DNA of 64,000 bases from Drouetiella sp036703255. Lineage in GTDB: Bacteria; Cyanobacteriota; Cyanobacteriia; Elainellales; Elainellaceae. The translations under genes and the position numbers were made by a program. The notes beneath the pieces are model-generated. The model ran no database searches. It was given only the letters and a program-made list of their open reading frames with translations, and had not been told where the DNA came from. Each line of letters opens with the position of its first letter. Position 1 is the first letter of the stretch. The stretch is taken from the NCBI GenBank assembly GCA_036703255.1, contig DATNPL010000195.1, positions 1 to 64,000 on the forward strand, in the 5' to 3' direction. Shown one piece after another: positions 1 to 8,528 of this stretch.

Positions 1-61
1 ACAAAATCTTTGCAATGGCCTGAATGTGTTGGTCAAGTGCGATTTTTTCTTCCCGGGTCAT
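1..61 (-). CDS. Partial ORF at window edge, possible transposase N-terminus
   Basis: Read on the minus strand, an ATG at 61 opens a frame that runs off the window edge. It encodes MTREEKIALDQHIQAIAKIL. This N-terminal style (acidic/basic helix with ALDxHIxAIAKIL) resembles the start of ISKra4-type transposases or their upstream ORFs as I remember them from cyanobacteria. Only 20 residues are visible, so no domain can be confirmed. An in-frame ATG pair lies further upstream (about position 95), so the true start is uncertain. It could equally be an unrelated small protein. Confidence 0.3.
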   Translation of the reverse strand, partial: MTREEKIALDQHIQAIAKIL

Positions 62-364
62 TGGCAGGTGCTCCACGAACAACAAGAACCTCATCATCTT
101 ACAGGTCTTATTTTTCTCTGCAAAAGGGTGACATGCTCCCCACTCTAACCTCCTACTTTCAAGCTTACTCGCTCTTAATTCACAGCTTTGTTGTCAAGTT
201 CTGCTTGCAATTTTTTTCAAGATACGCAAAATTACGGATGTAGATTTCTCTTACAATCCGCGTAATTAGATATATTTCCAATAGACTTTATTTTTTAATG
301 AGGATGGCAGAAGACAAAGCTTCTGCTGAGCTAGCCCAAAATTTAATCGGCTCAAAATCTAATC

Positions 365-390
365 TGTCATGAAGTCTTGTCATGAAGTCT
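365..390. repeat. 13-bp perfect tandem duplication upstream of response regulator
   Basis: TGTCATGAAGTCT occurs twice head to tail (365-377 and 378-390), about 110 bp before the response-regulator start. Each copy carries the palindrome TCATGA. About 20 bp downstream is a small hairpin, AAGATGG-TTCCG-CCATCTT (410-428). The repeats could be paired operator half-sites or simply a slippage duplication; the sequence does not distinguish these. The rest of 62-500 shows no gene I can support. Confidence 0.5.
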
Positions 391-500
391 GATTAGAAAA
401 AAGGGAAGCAAGATGGTTCCGCCATCTTCCAAGTTAGCTCAGGATATATGGCCTAACGTCAGGCTCTGCCTAATCTGCCGCTCCAGGAGATTTTATCGCG

Positions 501-1139
501 ATGGCTAATCAAAAAGTCCTGATTATCGATGACAGCAAAACCGTCCGTATGCAGGTAAAGGACATGCTGCCCAAAGGTAATTTTGAAGTCCTAGAAGCGG
601 TAGACGGGGTAGAAGGACTAGAAATTGTCAGTCAGGAAAATCTCAGCCTGATTTTAGTAGATTTCTTCATGCCACGGATGAATGGCTGGGAAGTCGTCCA
701 GAAACTACAAGATGACCCCAGATTAAAGAGCATTCCGGTGGTGCTGATGTCTGGGCGTAGAGAAGATGTGGAAAAAGCCGTGCCTGATCAGTTTGGCTAT
801 TTTGAATTTGTGGGCAAGCCCTTTGAGCAGCCTGCCTTAGTGCAAGCTATCAAATCAGCAATGGCAAAAGCGAGGAGCCGCCAGCAGGCGCTTCAAAAGC
901 CTCCTGCCACTACTGCCGCAGCTTCGTCTACTGCTTTACCTAACGATACAGCCGCTACTAGGAATCCTCAATCACCAGCAGTTTCTGCCCCTGCACCATC
1001 TGCTAGCCCTGAAATTCTGACGCTACAGACTGAAGTCAAGGCACTTCGCAGCGAAAATATGCAGCTTAAAACCGACGTAGAGGGATTGAAGAAGCAGGTG
1101 GCTCAAATCATGGCGTTCATTCGCCAAAAGATGAAGTAA
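501..1139 (+). CDS. CheY-like response regulator with C-terminal coiled coil
   Basis: The protein has 212 residues. Residues 5-120 form a receiver domain: acidic pair D10/D11, phosphoacceptor D54 in ILVDFFMPRMNGWE, and the conserved lysine K106 in GKPFE. It is followed by an Ala/Pro/Ser/Thr-rich linker (about 125-170) and a short heptad-like helix (about 172-212) ending in a basic tail. There is no DNA-binding or enzymatic output domain, so output is probably by protein-protein contact, as in PatA/PilG/CheY-type cyanobacterial regulators. No cognate kinase is adjacent. The upstream region holds a 13-bp tandem repeat and a small hairpin. The receiver call is firm; the pathway is unknown. Confidence 0.85.
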   Translation: MANQKVLIIDDSKTVRMQVKDMLPKGNFEVLEAVDGVEGLEIVSQENLSLILVDFFMPRMNGWEVVQKLQDDPRLKSIPVVLMSGRREDVEKAVPDQFGYFEFVGKPFEQPALVQAIKSAMAKARSRQQALQKPPATTAAASSTALPNDTAATRNPQSPAVSAPAPSASPEILTLQTEVKALRSENMQLKTDVEGLKKQVAQIMAFIRQKMK

Positions 1140-1175
1140 AGCCAATCTGCTCTACCAATCTAGGTAGCATTTAAG

Positions 1176-1496
1176 CTACTTATCTTCGGTTTCCAATCCA
1201 GCCACGATGACAGCGCAGATGCCAAAAGCTGCAACCAGAGGCATGGGACAGTCTAGGAGATAGGTAGAAGCGATCGCCGCAAGGCTGGCACCGATCGCCG
1301 CCCAACAGCCAACTTTCTCATGAATCGTCAAGCCATGTTCTTGTTTGATCGTCTGGAGCGCTTGAGAAGGAATAGGCACAGGCATCACACCATTAGGTGG
1401 AAATGCCCAGAATTCATTGCGCCGCTCTACGAACGGTTCAGTCCAGCCATTCTCAAAGCACCAGTTTTCAATCCAAGTGAGGCAATAGTGATTCAT
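1176..1496 (-). CDS. Hypothetical small protein with C-terminal hydrophobic segments
   Basis: 106 residues with an ATG start. The N-terminal half is soluble and rich in aromatic residues (CLTWIENWCFENGW..., then EFWAFPPNGVMPVPIP). The C-terminal 45 residues contain two hydrophobic stretches (about 62-80 and 84-98), suggesting membrane anchoring. It is convergent with the response regulator, with 36 bp between the stops. I do not recognise the family. The N-terminal part looks like a small cyanobacterial conserved protein, but no function can be assigned. Confidence 0.6.
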   Translation of the reverse strand: MNHYCLTWIENWCFENGWTEPFVERRNEFWAFPPNGVMPVPIPSQALQTIKQEHGLTIHEKVGCWAAIGASLAAIASTYLLDCPMPLVAAFGICAVIVAGLETEDK

Positions 1497-1854
1497 AAGG
1501 CAATCTTTTTAGATATTTTATTAGCGGCTGATTAAATGTAAAGACAAAAGAAGTATTCAAGGCTAAGTAGGATGATCCCTAAAACAGCCTCGTAACTCAT
1601 CTATGCAAAGTGCAAAAAATCCGTATCTATACAGACTACCAGAGACATCTCAGGGTCAGGTTTGAGAGAAATTAAAGTTTACGCAATAGCCGATTGAGTT
1701 TAAGTTGAGTAAAGCGCGATCGCTGACCGCTAACTATAATTCTTGCCAAAGCTGGCTTGCAGAGTGCGCCTGAATCCGGCATGATTTTCAGCATCCGGCT
1801 ATATTCTCGTTAATTCTTTCTGGCATCTCGCTCTTTACAGTAGACAGTCTTGCT
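1497..1854. other. Divergent intergenic region, no gene seen
   Basis: This 358-bp region separates two divergently oriented small genes and so must hold both promoters. I see no RNA gene, no strong hairpin and no recognised operator. A HIP1-type GCGATCGC lies near 1718. Confidence 0.5.
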
Positions 1855-2199
1855 ATGAATAGCCTCGCTCGGAAGGATTTTTTCTTTTGTTTAGGAATTT
1901 GGTTAGCGATCGAAATTTTCTGCTTTGCACTACTGCCTTTGTTGCGCTTGGCAGAGCCTAACCCACCCATTGAAGTGTGGTTCAAAACGAGCCTGATCGG
2001 CGGCATTGGAGGGGCTGCTTTGATTGCCTATGGCACTCACTTAGCCGCTTCTGCTATGGCAAAGGGCAAACCTCCAAGGCGACCAATGAATTTGCTCATC
2101 TCGCTCTTGAGCTGGTTGGGTTTATTAGGAATTGCCTTTCCCTTGATGTTTGCCAGCGCTCAGGTTTTTGCCAAGTTGCTTGCTTTAACAAAAATCTAA
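1855..2199 (+). CDS. Hypothetical three-helix membrane protein
   Basis: 114 residues from an ATG. Three hydrophobic segments are visible: about 8-31 (FFFCLGIWLAIEIFCFALLP), 45-68 (SLIGGIGGAALIAYGTHLAA) and 82-110 (LLISLLSWLGLLGIAFPLMF). The loop between segments 2 and 3 is basic (KGKPPRRP), which places it on the cytoplasmic side. The family is not recognised, although small proteins of this pattern are common in cyanobacteria. A long palindrome lies just downstream, where this gene meets the convergent TPR gene, and it may terminate both. Confidence 0.6.
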   Translation: MNSLARKDFFFCLGIWLAIEIFCFALLPLLRLAEPNPPIEVWFKTSLIGGIGGAALIAYGTHLAASAMAKGKPPRRPMNLLISLLSWLGLLGIAFPLMFASAQVFAKLLALTKI

Positions 2200-2234
2200 G
2201 GTGGCAGTTTGTCTTTACCCCTAAGAGTCCTAGA

Positions 2235-2315
2235 TATAGCTAGAGTTCACCAGTGTTAAGACAGGGATCGCTTTTTGGAAGTGCCGCGCTCCGTGCGGCA
2301 CTTCCAAAAAGCGAT
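2235..2315. repeat. Long perfect palindrome with TATAGCT flank (repeat family 1, copy 1)
   Basis: A perfect 21-bp inverted repeat (2267-2287 with 2295-2315, 7-nt spacer) lies between two convergent genes. The 32 bp to its left begin TATAGCT and resemble the left flanks of the palindromes at 7755 and 20730. This suggests a dispersed MITE-like element here used as a bidirectional terminator. The stem sequence differs from the other two copies, so membership rests on layout and left flank only. Confidence 0.5.
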
Positions 2316-2338
2316 TACAGGTTATTAAGTTCGTGATT

Positions 2339-3604
2339 CTAAGGGGCTGGAGCGGGTGTTTGAGGGGACTGAGCCGGGGCAGGTTGAGCAGCCTGTTCAA
2401 TTTGAGTTGTAAAATAAGCAACCTTGTAATTAAGCTGTTGGGCAATCTGGAGGGCTTGTCGAAATGCGGCGATCGCCTGGTTCATATTGCCCGTGGCACG
2501 GTAGATTTGCCCCATCTGATCATAGGTGTTGAGCCTGCCTAACATGTTGTAGGACTGTTGCTGCACATCTAGCAGGAGCTGATAGACCACGATCGCATCC
2601 TCTGGGCGATTTAAGGAGCGATAGAGAGTTGCCAGTCGCTCTAGGGCATCACTAGCCTGAGCATATTGTTGAACCGATCGCGCTGTCGCAAAAGCCTCCT
2701 GATAGCTGGGAGCCGCCAGATCGGGGCGTCCCATAGCGACATAGCTATCCCCCATGTCGATTTTGAGGAGTGGAATGGGCAAAAAGTTCTGCTGCTGTCT
2801 GTAGAGATCAACGAGCTGCTGCTGCATGGCCACCGCTTGGGTTGGCTGGCTATTTTGCTGATAGATATAAGCTAACTGCTTGAGATAGAGTTCCTCATTC
2901 GGGCGATTGCCCTGCTCTCGAGCCATGACCAAGAGCTGTTCGTAGGCAGCAGACGCATTAGGGTAGTCAAAGTAGGCAAGCTGCATTTCTGCCAGAGCCG
3001 TAAGGATTTGCTGCTCTAGCGCTCTATTTTGCTGCTGGCGAGCCTCGGTGAGGAGCTGATCGTACAGCGCGACGGCAGGAGTCCGGGCGCGCATGGTCTG
3101 GTACGCCTGAGCAATTTTGAGCAGGAGGTCATAGTCTACAGGAGTTTGAGCCTGTACCTGCTGCTGAATTTCTAGTAGTCGTGCCGTAATGACACGCACC
3201 TCTGTGGTTTCGCTTTGCCGCCATGCCACGTCACCCACACGGCTGAGGGCTTTGACCTCTTCAGCCGTCCCCAAAAAGCGCCGCAGCCTTAGCTCTCGAT
3301 TCCAAATGAGCAACGCACCCGGCAGATCCCCAGATTCGAGCTTTGCCAAACCCTGACGTTGCAGTTCATCCAGAGCCGTTGTCAAAACCGCCTTTTCTGG
3401 GTCGCTGAGCGGCCGATCGACTACCATTGCGGGCAGCAGTGGATCGGGTTCAGTGATCTCTAGGGGGCTGGGCGGCAGCGCATCAGAGGGTTCTTCTGCA
3501 AGCGCAGGTAAACCGCAGCAGAGAAGGGCGATCGCCACCACAATGGCTCTGCAACCCCTGCCCCAATTGCCTTGATGAATCGATCGCCCCACTTGAAAAC
3601 TCAT
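2339..3604 (-). CDS. Exported TPR-repeat protein
   Basis: About 421 residues from the ATG at 3604; the frame is open to 3676, but the shorter start puts a signal peptide at the N-terminus. A basic region (GRSIHQGNWGRGCRA) is followed by the hydrophobic core IVVAIALLCCGLPALAEE, with likely cleavage after ALA. The mature part has repeated helix pairs of TPR type (for example AVALYDQLLTEARQQ, AIAAFRQALQIAQQL). They span roughly residues 110-390 and end in an Ala/Pro/Gln-rich tail. TPR arrays are scaffolds, so a periplasmic or thylakoid-lumen assembly role is possible. No partner is indicated by the neighbours. Upstream there is a 16-bp tandem duplication at 3684-3715. Confidence 0.75.
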   Translation of the reverse strand: MSFQVGRSIHQGNWGRGCRAIVVAIALLCCGLPALAEEPSDALPPSPLEITEPDPLLPAMVVDRPLSDPEKAVLTTALDELQRQGLAKLESGDLPGALLIWNRELRLRRFLGTAEEVKALSRVGDVAWRQSETTEVRVITARLLEIQQQVQAQTPVDYDLLLKIAQAYQTMRARTPAVALYDQLLTEARQQQNRALEQQILTALAEMQLAYFDYPNASAAYEQLLVMAREQGNRPNEELYLKQLAYIYQQNSQPTQAVAMQQQLVDLYRQQQNFLPIPLLKIDMGDSYVAMGRPDLAAPSYQEAFATARSVQQYAQASDALERLATLYRSLNRPEDAIVVYQLLLDVQQQSYNMLGRLNTYDQMGQIYRATGNMNQAIAAFRQALQIAQQLNYKVAYFTTQIEQAAQPAPAQSPQTPAPAP

Positions 3605-3683
3605 AGACCCGACATCCAAAGCGATAGAATTTAGCTGTTTTATATTTTCGCCAATTTCAATCCGGTTTCGGGGCATTTAGAAA

Positions 3684-3715
3684 AGTCTTAATGTGAAATA
3701 GTCTTAATGTGAAAT
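3684..3715. repeat. 16-bp perfect tandem duplication
   Basis: AGTCTTAATGTGAAAT is present twice in direct succession (3684-3699, 3700-3715). It lies in the divergent promoter region between the TPR gene and purD. It is one of many short tandem duplications in this window. Confidence 0.7.
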
Positions 3716-3821
3716 AGGCGTTTGTGGGTCAGCCTAAGTCGATTATCCTAAGGTATGGTCGATCCTGCCCGCAGGATGCTTTTATGAAAGGTCAAGATAT
3801 ACCAGCAAGGGTGGACAAAGC

Positions 3822-5108
3822 GTGAGAGTTTTGGTGGTTGGAAGCGGCGGACGAGAACACGCCCTTGTATGGAAGCTTTTGCAATCGCCGCGTGTCCAGG
3901 AGGTTTTCTGTATTCCTGGCAATGGAGGCACGGCACAGCTCGATCGCTGTCGCAACATTGCTATGGGTGTTAGCGACTTTGAAGGCATTGCCCGTCTAGC
4001 GCTGGTCAACAATATTGGTTTGATTGTGGTCGGGCCAGAAGTTCCCTTAGCAGAAGGCATTACAGACTATTTGCAGCAGCAGCAGCTCATGGTGTTTGGC
4101 CCGACTCAGGCAGGCGCACAAGTTGAGTCCAGTAAGGCTTGGGCAAAAGCGTTGATGCAGGAAGCCAAGATTCCAACGGCCAAGTCAGCCGCGTTTACAG
4201 AGGCTGACTTAGCCATTGCCTATGTCAAAGCTCAGGGTGCGCCGATCGTCATCAAGGCAGATGGCTTAGCAGCAGGGAAAGGCGTAACGGTGGCAAAAAC
4301 CGTAGAAGAGGCGATCGCGGCCTTAGAAGCCAGCTTCGGCGGTCTGTTTGGGGCAGCAGGGCAGCAGGTGGTGATTGAAGAATATTTGGAAGGCCAGGAA
4401 GTCTCGATCCTAGCGGTTACCGATGGCTTAACTATCCGGCCGCTGCTGCCCGCCCAGGATCACAAACAAATTGGCGAAGGGGATACTGGAAGCAATACGG
4501 GCGGTATGGGAGCTTACGCGCCTACCCCGATTGTGTCTCCAGCGCTCATAGAGCAGATTCAGGTCGAGATTTTGGAGCCTGCGATCGCCACTCTGCGCGC
4601 CCGAGGTATTGACTATCGAGGCGTTCTCTATGCAGGACTCATGATTACCCCTCAGGGAGAACCCAAGGTGATTGAATTTAATAGCCGCTTTGGCGATCCC
4701 GAAACCCAAGTCATTCTGCCACTTTTGGAAACGCCCTTAGAAGAAGTGATGCTGGCCTGTACGCAGCAGCGGTTAGAAGAGTTGGCACCCTTGGCTTGGA
4801 AGGCCGAAGCCGCCGCCTGTGTCGTCATCGCGTCGGGTGGCTATCCAGAAGCCTACAAGAAGGGGCATCCCATTCAGGGCATTAGTCAAGCAGAGGCGAC
4901 CGGGGCGATCGTCTTCCACGCTGGAACAAAGCTTAAACAAGAGCAGCTCGTGAGCGACGGCGGACGTGTGCTGGCCGTAACGGCACTCGGCAGCACATTT
5001 GAGGCAGCGATCGCTCAAGCTTACAAAGCAGTGGAATGCATCCAGTTTGCAGATTCATACTACCGTAAAGACATTGGTCATCGAGTTTTGGGCAGTAAGG
5101 CCAGTTAA
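3822..5108 (+). CDS. purD: Phosphoribosylamine--glycine ligase (GARS)
   Basis: 428 residues from a GTG start, the usual length for PurD. It catalyses ATP-dependent ligation of glycine to 5-phosphoribosylamine, the second step of de novo purine synthesis. Diagnostic features are the N-terminal MRVLVVGSGGREHALVWKL, the ATP-grasp region with IKADGLAAGKGVTVA (about residues 144-158), NTGGMGAYAPTP, and EFNSRFGDPETQ near 285. The frame is intact, with no missing key motif. nblS follows 56 bp downstream on the same strand. I recall the purD-nblS pairing from other cyanobacteria, and the two are probably cotranscribed. Confidence 0.97.
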   Translation: MRVLVVGSGGREHALVWKLLQSPRVQEVFCIPGNGGTAQLDRCRNIAMGVSDFEGIARLALVNNIGLIVVGPEVPLAEGITDYLQQQQLMVFGPTQAGAQVESSKAWAKALMQEAKIPTAKSAAFTEADLAIAYVKAQGAPIVIKADGLAAGKGVTVAKTVEEAIAALEASFGGLFGAAGQQVVIEEYLEGQEVSILAVTDGLTIRPLLPAQDHKQIGEGDTGSNTGGMGAYAPTPIVSPALIEQIQVEILEPAIATLRARGIDYRGVLYAGLMITPQGEPKVIEFNSRFGDPETQVILPLLETPLEEVMLACTQQRLEELAPLAWKAEAAACVVIASGGYPEAYKKGHPIQGISQAEATGAIVFHAGTKLKQEQLVSDGGRVLAVTALGSTFEAAIAQAYKAVECIQFADSYYRKDIGHRVLGSKAS

Positions 5109-5164
5109 AGCGGTAAAGTGTTTTTTAAGTGACGTTAAATTAAGAAAAGTTAAAGTAAGCAACT

Positions 5165-7147
5165 TTGTTAGCCCTGCCGACCAAAATTCGAGAAACGATC
5201 GCCCGTTGGTGGTCAGACTTCACCCTCCAGACTCGCCTGATGGCAGCGGCAACTTTAGTCGTTTCGCTGCTGATGAGCGGCCTGACTTTTTGGGCTGTCA
5301 ATACCATCCAGCAAGATGCCCGTCTCAACGACACCCGTTTTGGGCGCGATCTAGGGCTTTTGCTCGCCGCTAACGTGGCTCCCTTAGTCAGCGAGAGCAA
5401 CCGTACAGAGCTTGCCCGTTTTTCCCATAGCTTCTACGGCAGCACCTCTAGCGTTCGCTACATGATCTACGCCGACGAAGACGGTGAGATCTTTTTTGGC
5501 ATCCCTTATTCAGAGTCAGAAGTTCAAAATTCTCTGACGATTCGTCGCCGGATTCAGCTACCTGAAACCTATGCCGAAAACGCCAATGAACCGATGGTGC
5601 GGCAACACATCACGCCCGATGGCGAGGTGACTGACGTATTTGTGCCGCTCAATCATGACGGCAGATATCTAGGAGTAATGGCGATCGGCATTAATCCCAA
5701 CCCGACGGTAGTCGCCTCTTCTCACTTGACTCGAGATGTAACGATCGCCGTATTTATCTCTATCTGGGTCATGGTGATTCTGGGAGCTGTCTTTAATGCG
5801 CTCATTATTACCAAACCCATCAAGGAACTGCTGCTGGGGGTGAAAAATATTGCAGCCGGAAACTTCAGGCAGCGGGTCGATCTGCCCGTGCGGGGCGAGT
5901 TGGGAGAACTCATTCTCAACTTTAACGAAATGGCTGAGCGGTTAGAGAGCTACGACGAGCAAAACATTGATGAGCTGACTGCCGAAAAGGCCAAGCTAGA
6001 AACCCTGGTTTCGACGATCGCCGATGGGGCAGTTTTGTTGGATACCGACATGAACGTGATCCTCACTAACCCAACCGCTCAGCGAATTTTTGGCTGGGAA
6101 AGCCAAGAGGAGATCATCGGTAAAAATGTGCTGTATCACTTGACCGATGCCGTCAAGGTCGAGCTGACCCGACCCCTTTACCAGTTGGCCTCTGGCAACG
6201 CCTCAGACGAACTCAAGGATGGCGCAGAATATCGGATTACTATTCCCGAACCGATCAACCGCACGGTGCGAATTTTGCTCAACACCGTTTTCGATCAGTA
6301 TCGTGAAAACATTCGCGGCATCGCTATTACGGTGCAAGACATTACCCGCGAAGTTGAGCTAAACGAAGCCAAGAGCCAGTTCATTAGCAATGTCTCTCAT
6401 GAGCTACGCACGCCTTTATTCAACATCAAGTCGTTTATTGAAACGCTGCATGAATATGGCGAAGATTTAACTGAAGTCGAAAAACGCGAGTTTTTGGAAA
6501 CAGCCAACCGCGAAACCGATCGCCTCACCCGTTTAGTCAACGATGTCCTCGATTTGTCTAAGCTAGAGTCGCATCGTCGCTATAATCTTGAACCGGTTGA
6601 AATTACTCAGCCGATCGAGCAAACCTTACGCACCCATCGCCTCAACGCCAAAGATAAAGGGATTGAGCTATTGCAAGAGGTTCAGCCCGACCTCCCATCC
6701 GTTTTGGGCAACTACGATCTGCTGCTGCAAGTGTTCTCAAACTTAGTCGGAAATGGGCTAAAGTTCACGCAGTCAGGTGGCTCTGTGATTATTCGAGCCT
6801 ATGTCTTGGAAACAGAGAGCGGCCATCATCTTCAGCCCACCCATGTCCGAATTGAGGTCGCTGACACAGGAATTGGCATCGACCCAGAGGATCAGCAAGC
6901 TATTTTCGATCGCTTCTTCCGAGTTGAGAACCGCGTACATACCCTTGAGGGCACAGGGCTAGGGTTGTCGATCGTGCGCAACATTATTGAGAAGCACCAT
7001 AGCCAAGTACATTTGGTTAGCGAAGTGGGCGTGGGCACAACCTTCTGGTTTGATTTAGCGATTTACAAAGAAGGCGGATCTGTATTTGATGAATTGCCGA
7101 TCGCAGAAGCCCTTGCTTCAGCAAAATCTGCTAGCACTAGCTCTTAA
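5165..7147 (+). CDS. nblS: Membrane sensor histidine kinase NblS (Hik33/DspA family)
   Basis: 660 residues from a TTG start 56 bp after purD. Order: a first membrane helix (about 25-48), an extracytoplasmic sensor region with the conserved block TRFGRDLGLLLAANVAP, a second helix (about 190-215), HAMP (216-270), PAS (about 275-400), HisKA with the phosphoacceptor in SNVSHELRTPLFN (about 413-425), and HATPase with GLKFTQ, DTGIGI and GTGLGLSIV. This is the conserved essential cyanobacterial kinase that integrates high-light, nutrient and redox stress through RpaB. The TTG start preserves an N-terminus like the homologues; a later ATG (MAAATLVV) would remove it. Architecture and synteny support the name strongly. 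Confidence 0.93.
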   Translation: MLALPTKIRETIARWWSDFTLQTRLMAAATLVVSLLMSGLTFWAVNTIQQDARLNDTRFGRDLGLLLAANVAPLVSESNRTELARFSHSFYGSTSSVRYMIYADEDGEIFFGIPYSESEVQNSLTIRRRIQLPETYAENANEPMVRQHITPDGEVTDVFVPLNHDGRYLGVMAIGINPNPTVVASSHLTRDVTIAVFISIWVMVILGAVFNALIITKPIKELLLGVKNIAAGNFRQRVDLPVRGELGELILNFNEMAERLESYDEQNIDELTAEKAKLETLVSTIADGAVLLDTDMNVILTNPTAQRIFGWESQEEIIGKNVLYHLTDAVKVELTRPLYQLASGNASDELKDGAEYRITIPEPINRTVRILLNTVFDQYRENIRGIAITVQDITREVELNEAKSQFISNVSHELRTPLFNIKSFIETLHEYGEDLTEVEKREFLETANRETDRLTRLVNDVLDLSKLESHRRYNLEPVEITQPIEQTLRTHRLNAKDKGIELLQEVQPDLPSVLGNYDLLLQVFSNLVGNGLKFTQSGGSVIIRAYVLETESGHHLQPTHVRIEVADTGIGIDPEDQQAIFDRFFRVENRVHTLEGTGLGLSIVRNIIEKHHSQVHLVSEVGVGTTFWFDLAIYKEGGSVFDELPIAEALASAKSASTSS

Positions 7148-7193
7148 GCGGCTCGGCAGAATGGCTAACAGAAGTGCTTCAAAGCTAGCTCAA

Positions 7194-7691
7194 CTACGTA
7201 TTGCTGCCTGTCTCACTGCCGTTGAATAGCTCGAAAATCTGCCGACAAAAAAGTTTCAGTTTTTCCTGCACCTCATCTGTAGGTTCTGTAGAGCCAACAA
7301 ACTGCCAGTCCTTAATGGTAGACAGTCGCCATTGTTCGCCCAGATGGGTAAACCCCGCTGCCTCAAGTCCGATCGCCCGACGAGAGGCTTCGATTAAATT
7401 TTCTTTTAAGGAATCACTTTTTAAGGAATCACTGTGGAAGCGAATTTGTACCAAAATACTGCGGCTTTGAATCGAGCGACTCCAGCCAGGGAAATGAAAG
7501 CCAATATCGATCGAGTCAGGATCAATATGTTCCTTAGTATCAGGGTCGTTTGCCCAAGGCTTTAGGTCTGCCTTGGCATCGGCAAACTGCGCCTTAAACA
7601 GAGTCACGACAGCCGCAATTTTGGTTGCTAGCTCTAGACCGATCGCTTGCTCTGCTGCATTCACTCCAGTTACTCCTTCATCCTTTGTCAC
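7194..7691 (-). CDS. Hypothetical cyanobacterial protein
   Basis: 165 residues from a GTG start. The protein is soluble, mixed alpha/beta and rich in acidic residues, with no signal peptide and no membrane helix. The end, STEPTDEVQEKLKLFCRQIFELFNG, looks like a C-terminal amphipathic helix. A perfect 15-bp tandem duplication (7404-7433) lies inside the gene. It adds a SLKSD/SLKEN repeat around residue 90 and keeps the frame. The family is not recognised. It is convergent with nblS, 46 bp away. Confidence 0.6.
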   Translation of the reverse strand: MTKDEGVTGVNAAEQAIGLELATKIAAVVTLFKAQFADAKADLKPWANDPDTKEHIDPDSIDIGFHFPGWSRSIQSRSILVQIRFHSDSLKSDSLKENLIEASRRAIGLEAAGFTHLGEQWRLSTIKDWQFVGSTEPTDEVQEKLKLFCRQIFELFNGSETGSNT

Positions 7692-7754
7692 ATTATGGGT
7701 GGATCACAGCAGGAATGGGCAGTACCGACTGATACGATTCAGACAAGTTGAACT

Positions 7755-7841
7755 ATAGCTGTAGGCGGCGAGGCTAGGACGGGGACGTTTTGGGTGGCGC
7801 GCGAAGCGCGCCACCCAAAACGTCCCAAGTGAGTTAGCTAT
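7755..7841. repeat. MITE-like palindromic element (repeat family 1, copy 2)
   Basis: The element begins ATAGCT and ends AGCTAT, a 6-bp terminal inverted repeat. Its centre is a perfect 21-bp palindrome (7782-7802 with 7806-7826, 3-nt spacer GAA) containing TTTTGGGTGGCGCGC. The copy at 20730-20816 matches it throughout: flank ATAGCTGTAG, stem TTTTGGGTGGCGCGC, then CCCAAGT. It lies in a divergent promoter region (7692-8042) that holds nothing else I recognise. Confidence 0.65.
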
Positions 7842-8042
7842 GCGTTTATCAAAAAGCTACGGAAGAGTCAAGGAGGAGAAACCCCTCATCCAGGGCATCG
7901 ATCTCGAAAGAGATTATTCTAAAAGCCATACAGAATTATAAAGAATTGTTAATTGAAGGAGTTTTGCGAGAAAGCTCATGAACATTACCGAGAGAGAATG
8001 GAAAAGCATAGGCCAGAATGATAGCGAACTCTCTTCAACGTT

Positions 8043-8528
8043 ATGTCTTCCCATTCAGCCTCCCATCAAAGAGCCGATGACTCATTTGAGCAAATTGTGA
8101 CTCGAATTTCACCCGATGCCAGAGCCACTTTTACAGCCGAACAGCTCAATGCGCTCAAGTTAGCCTTTCGTCAGGTGAATTGGAAAAATCATCACCTCAT
8201 CGACATTCGCTTAACCATTCCGCTCTTTCATCGCAGTCTATATGTAGTTTTGCTAGCAGGTCGAGATCGCCGCTCAGTGCAGAGGCGTCAGGGTAAACCG
8301 ATCGATCGCCGCAAAGCGCTGACTAGACTAGCCACCTTTGTTCTGTTAATGACAATAAGCCTAGGAATCATCTACGAGGTGGTTCAGTTCGCGCTTGCCG
8401 CATCTCAACGCGACAACATCCACCCCACTGCAATTCCTTGGTTGCAGACCCAAGCCGCCTGTGAGCATACGGGAAGACTGTGGGAAGAGGGCACATGCTG
8501 GGACAGCGTACAAAGTCCAGATTTCTGA
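8043..8528 (+). CDS. Hypothetical single-span membrane protein
   Basis: 161 residues from an ATG. Residues 1-75 are soluble and helical (SPDARATFTAEQLNALKLAF). A strongly basic stretch follows (GRDRRSVQRRQGKPIDRR, about 78-96). One hydrophobic helix comes next (about 99-121, LATFVLLMTISLGIIYEVV), then a short extracytoplasmic tail with two cysteines (C139, C152) that could form a disulfide. By the positive-inside rule the N-terminus is cytoplasmic. I do not recognise the family and the neighbours do not suggest a role. Confidence 0.6.
   Translation: MSSHSASHQRADDSFEQIVTRISPDARATFTAEQLNALKLAFRQVNWKNHHLIDIRLTIPLFHRSLYVVLLAGRDRRSVQRRQGKPIDRRKALTRLATFVLLMTISLGIIYEVVQFALAASQRDNIHPTAIPWLQTQAACEHTGRLWEEGTCWDSVQSPDF

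Noticed and set aside
10..243. 77-codon plus-strand frame at the window start
   Set aside because: It overlaps the better minus-strand frame at the edge, and its sequence has no recognisable domain.
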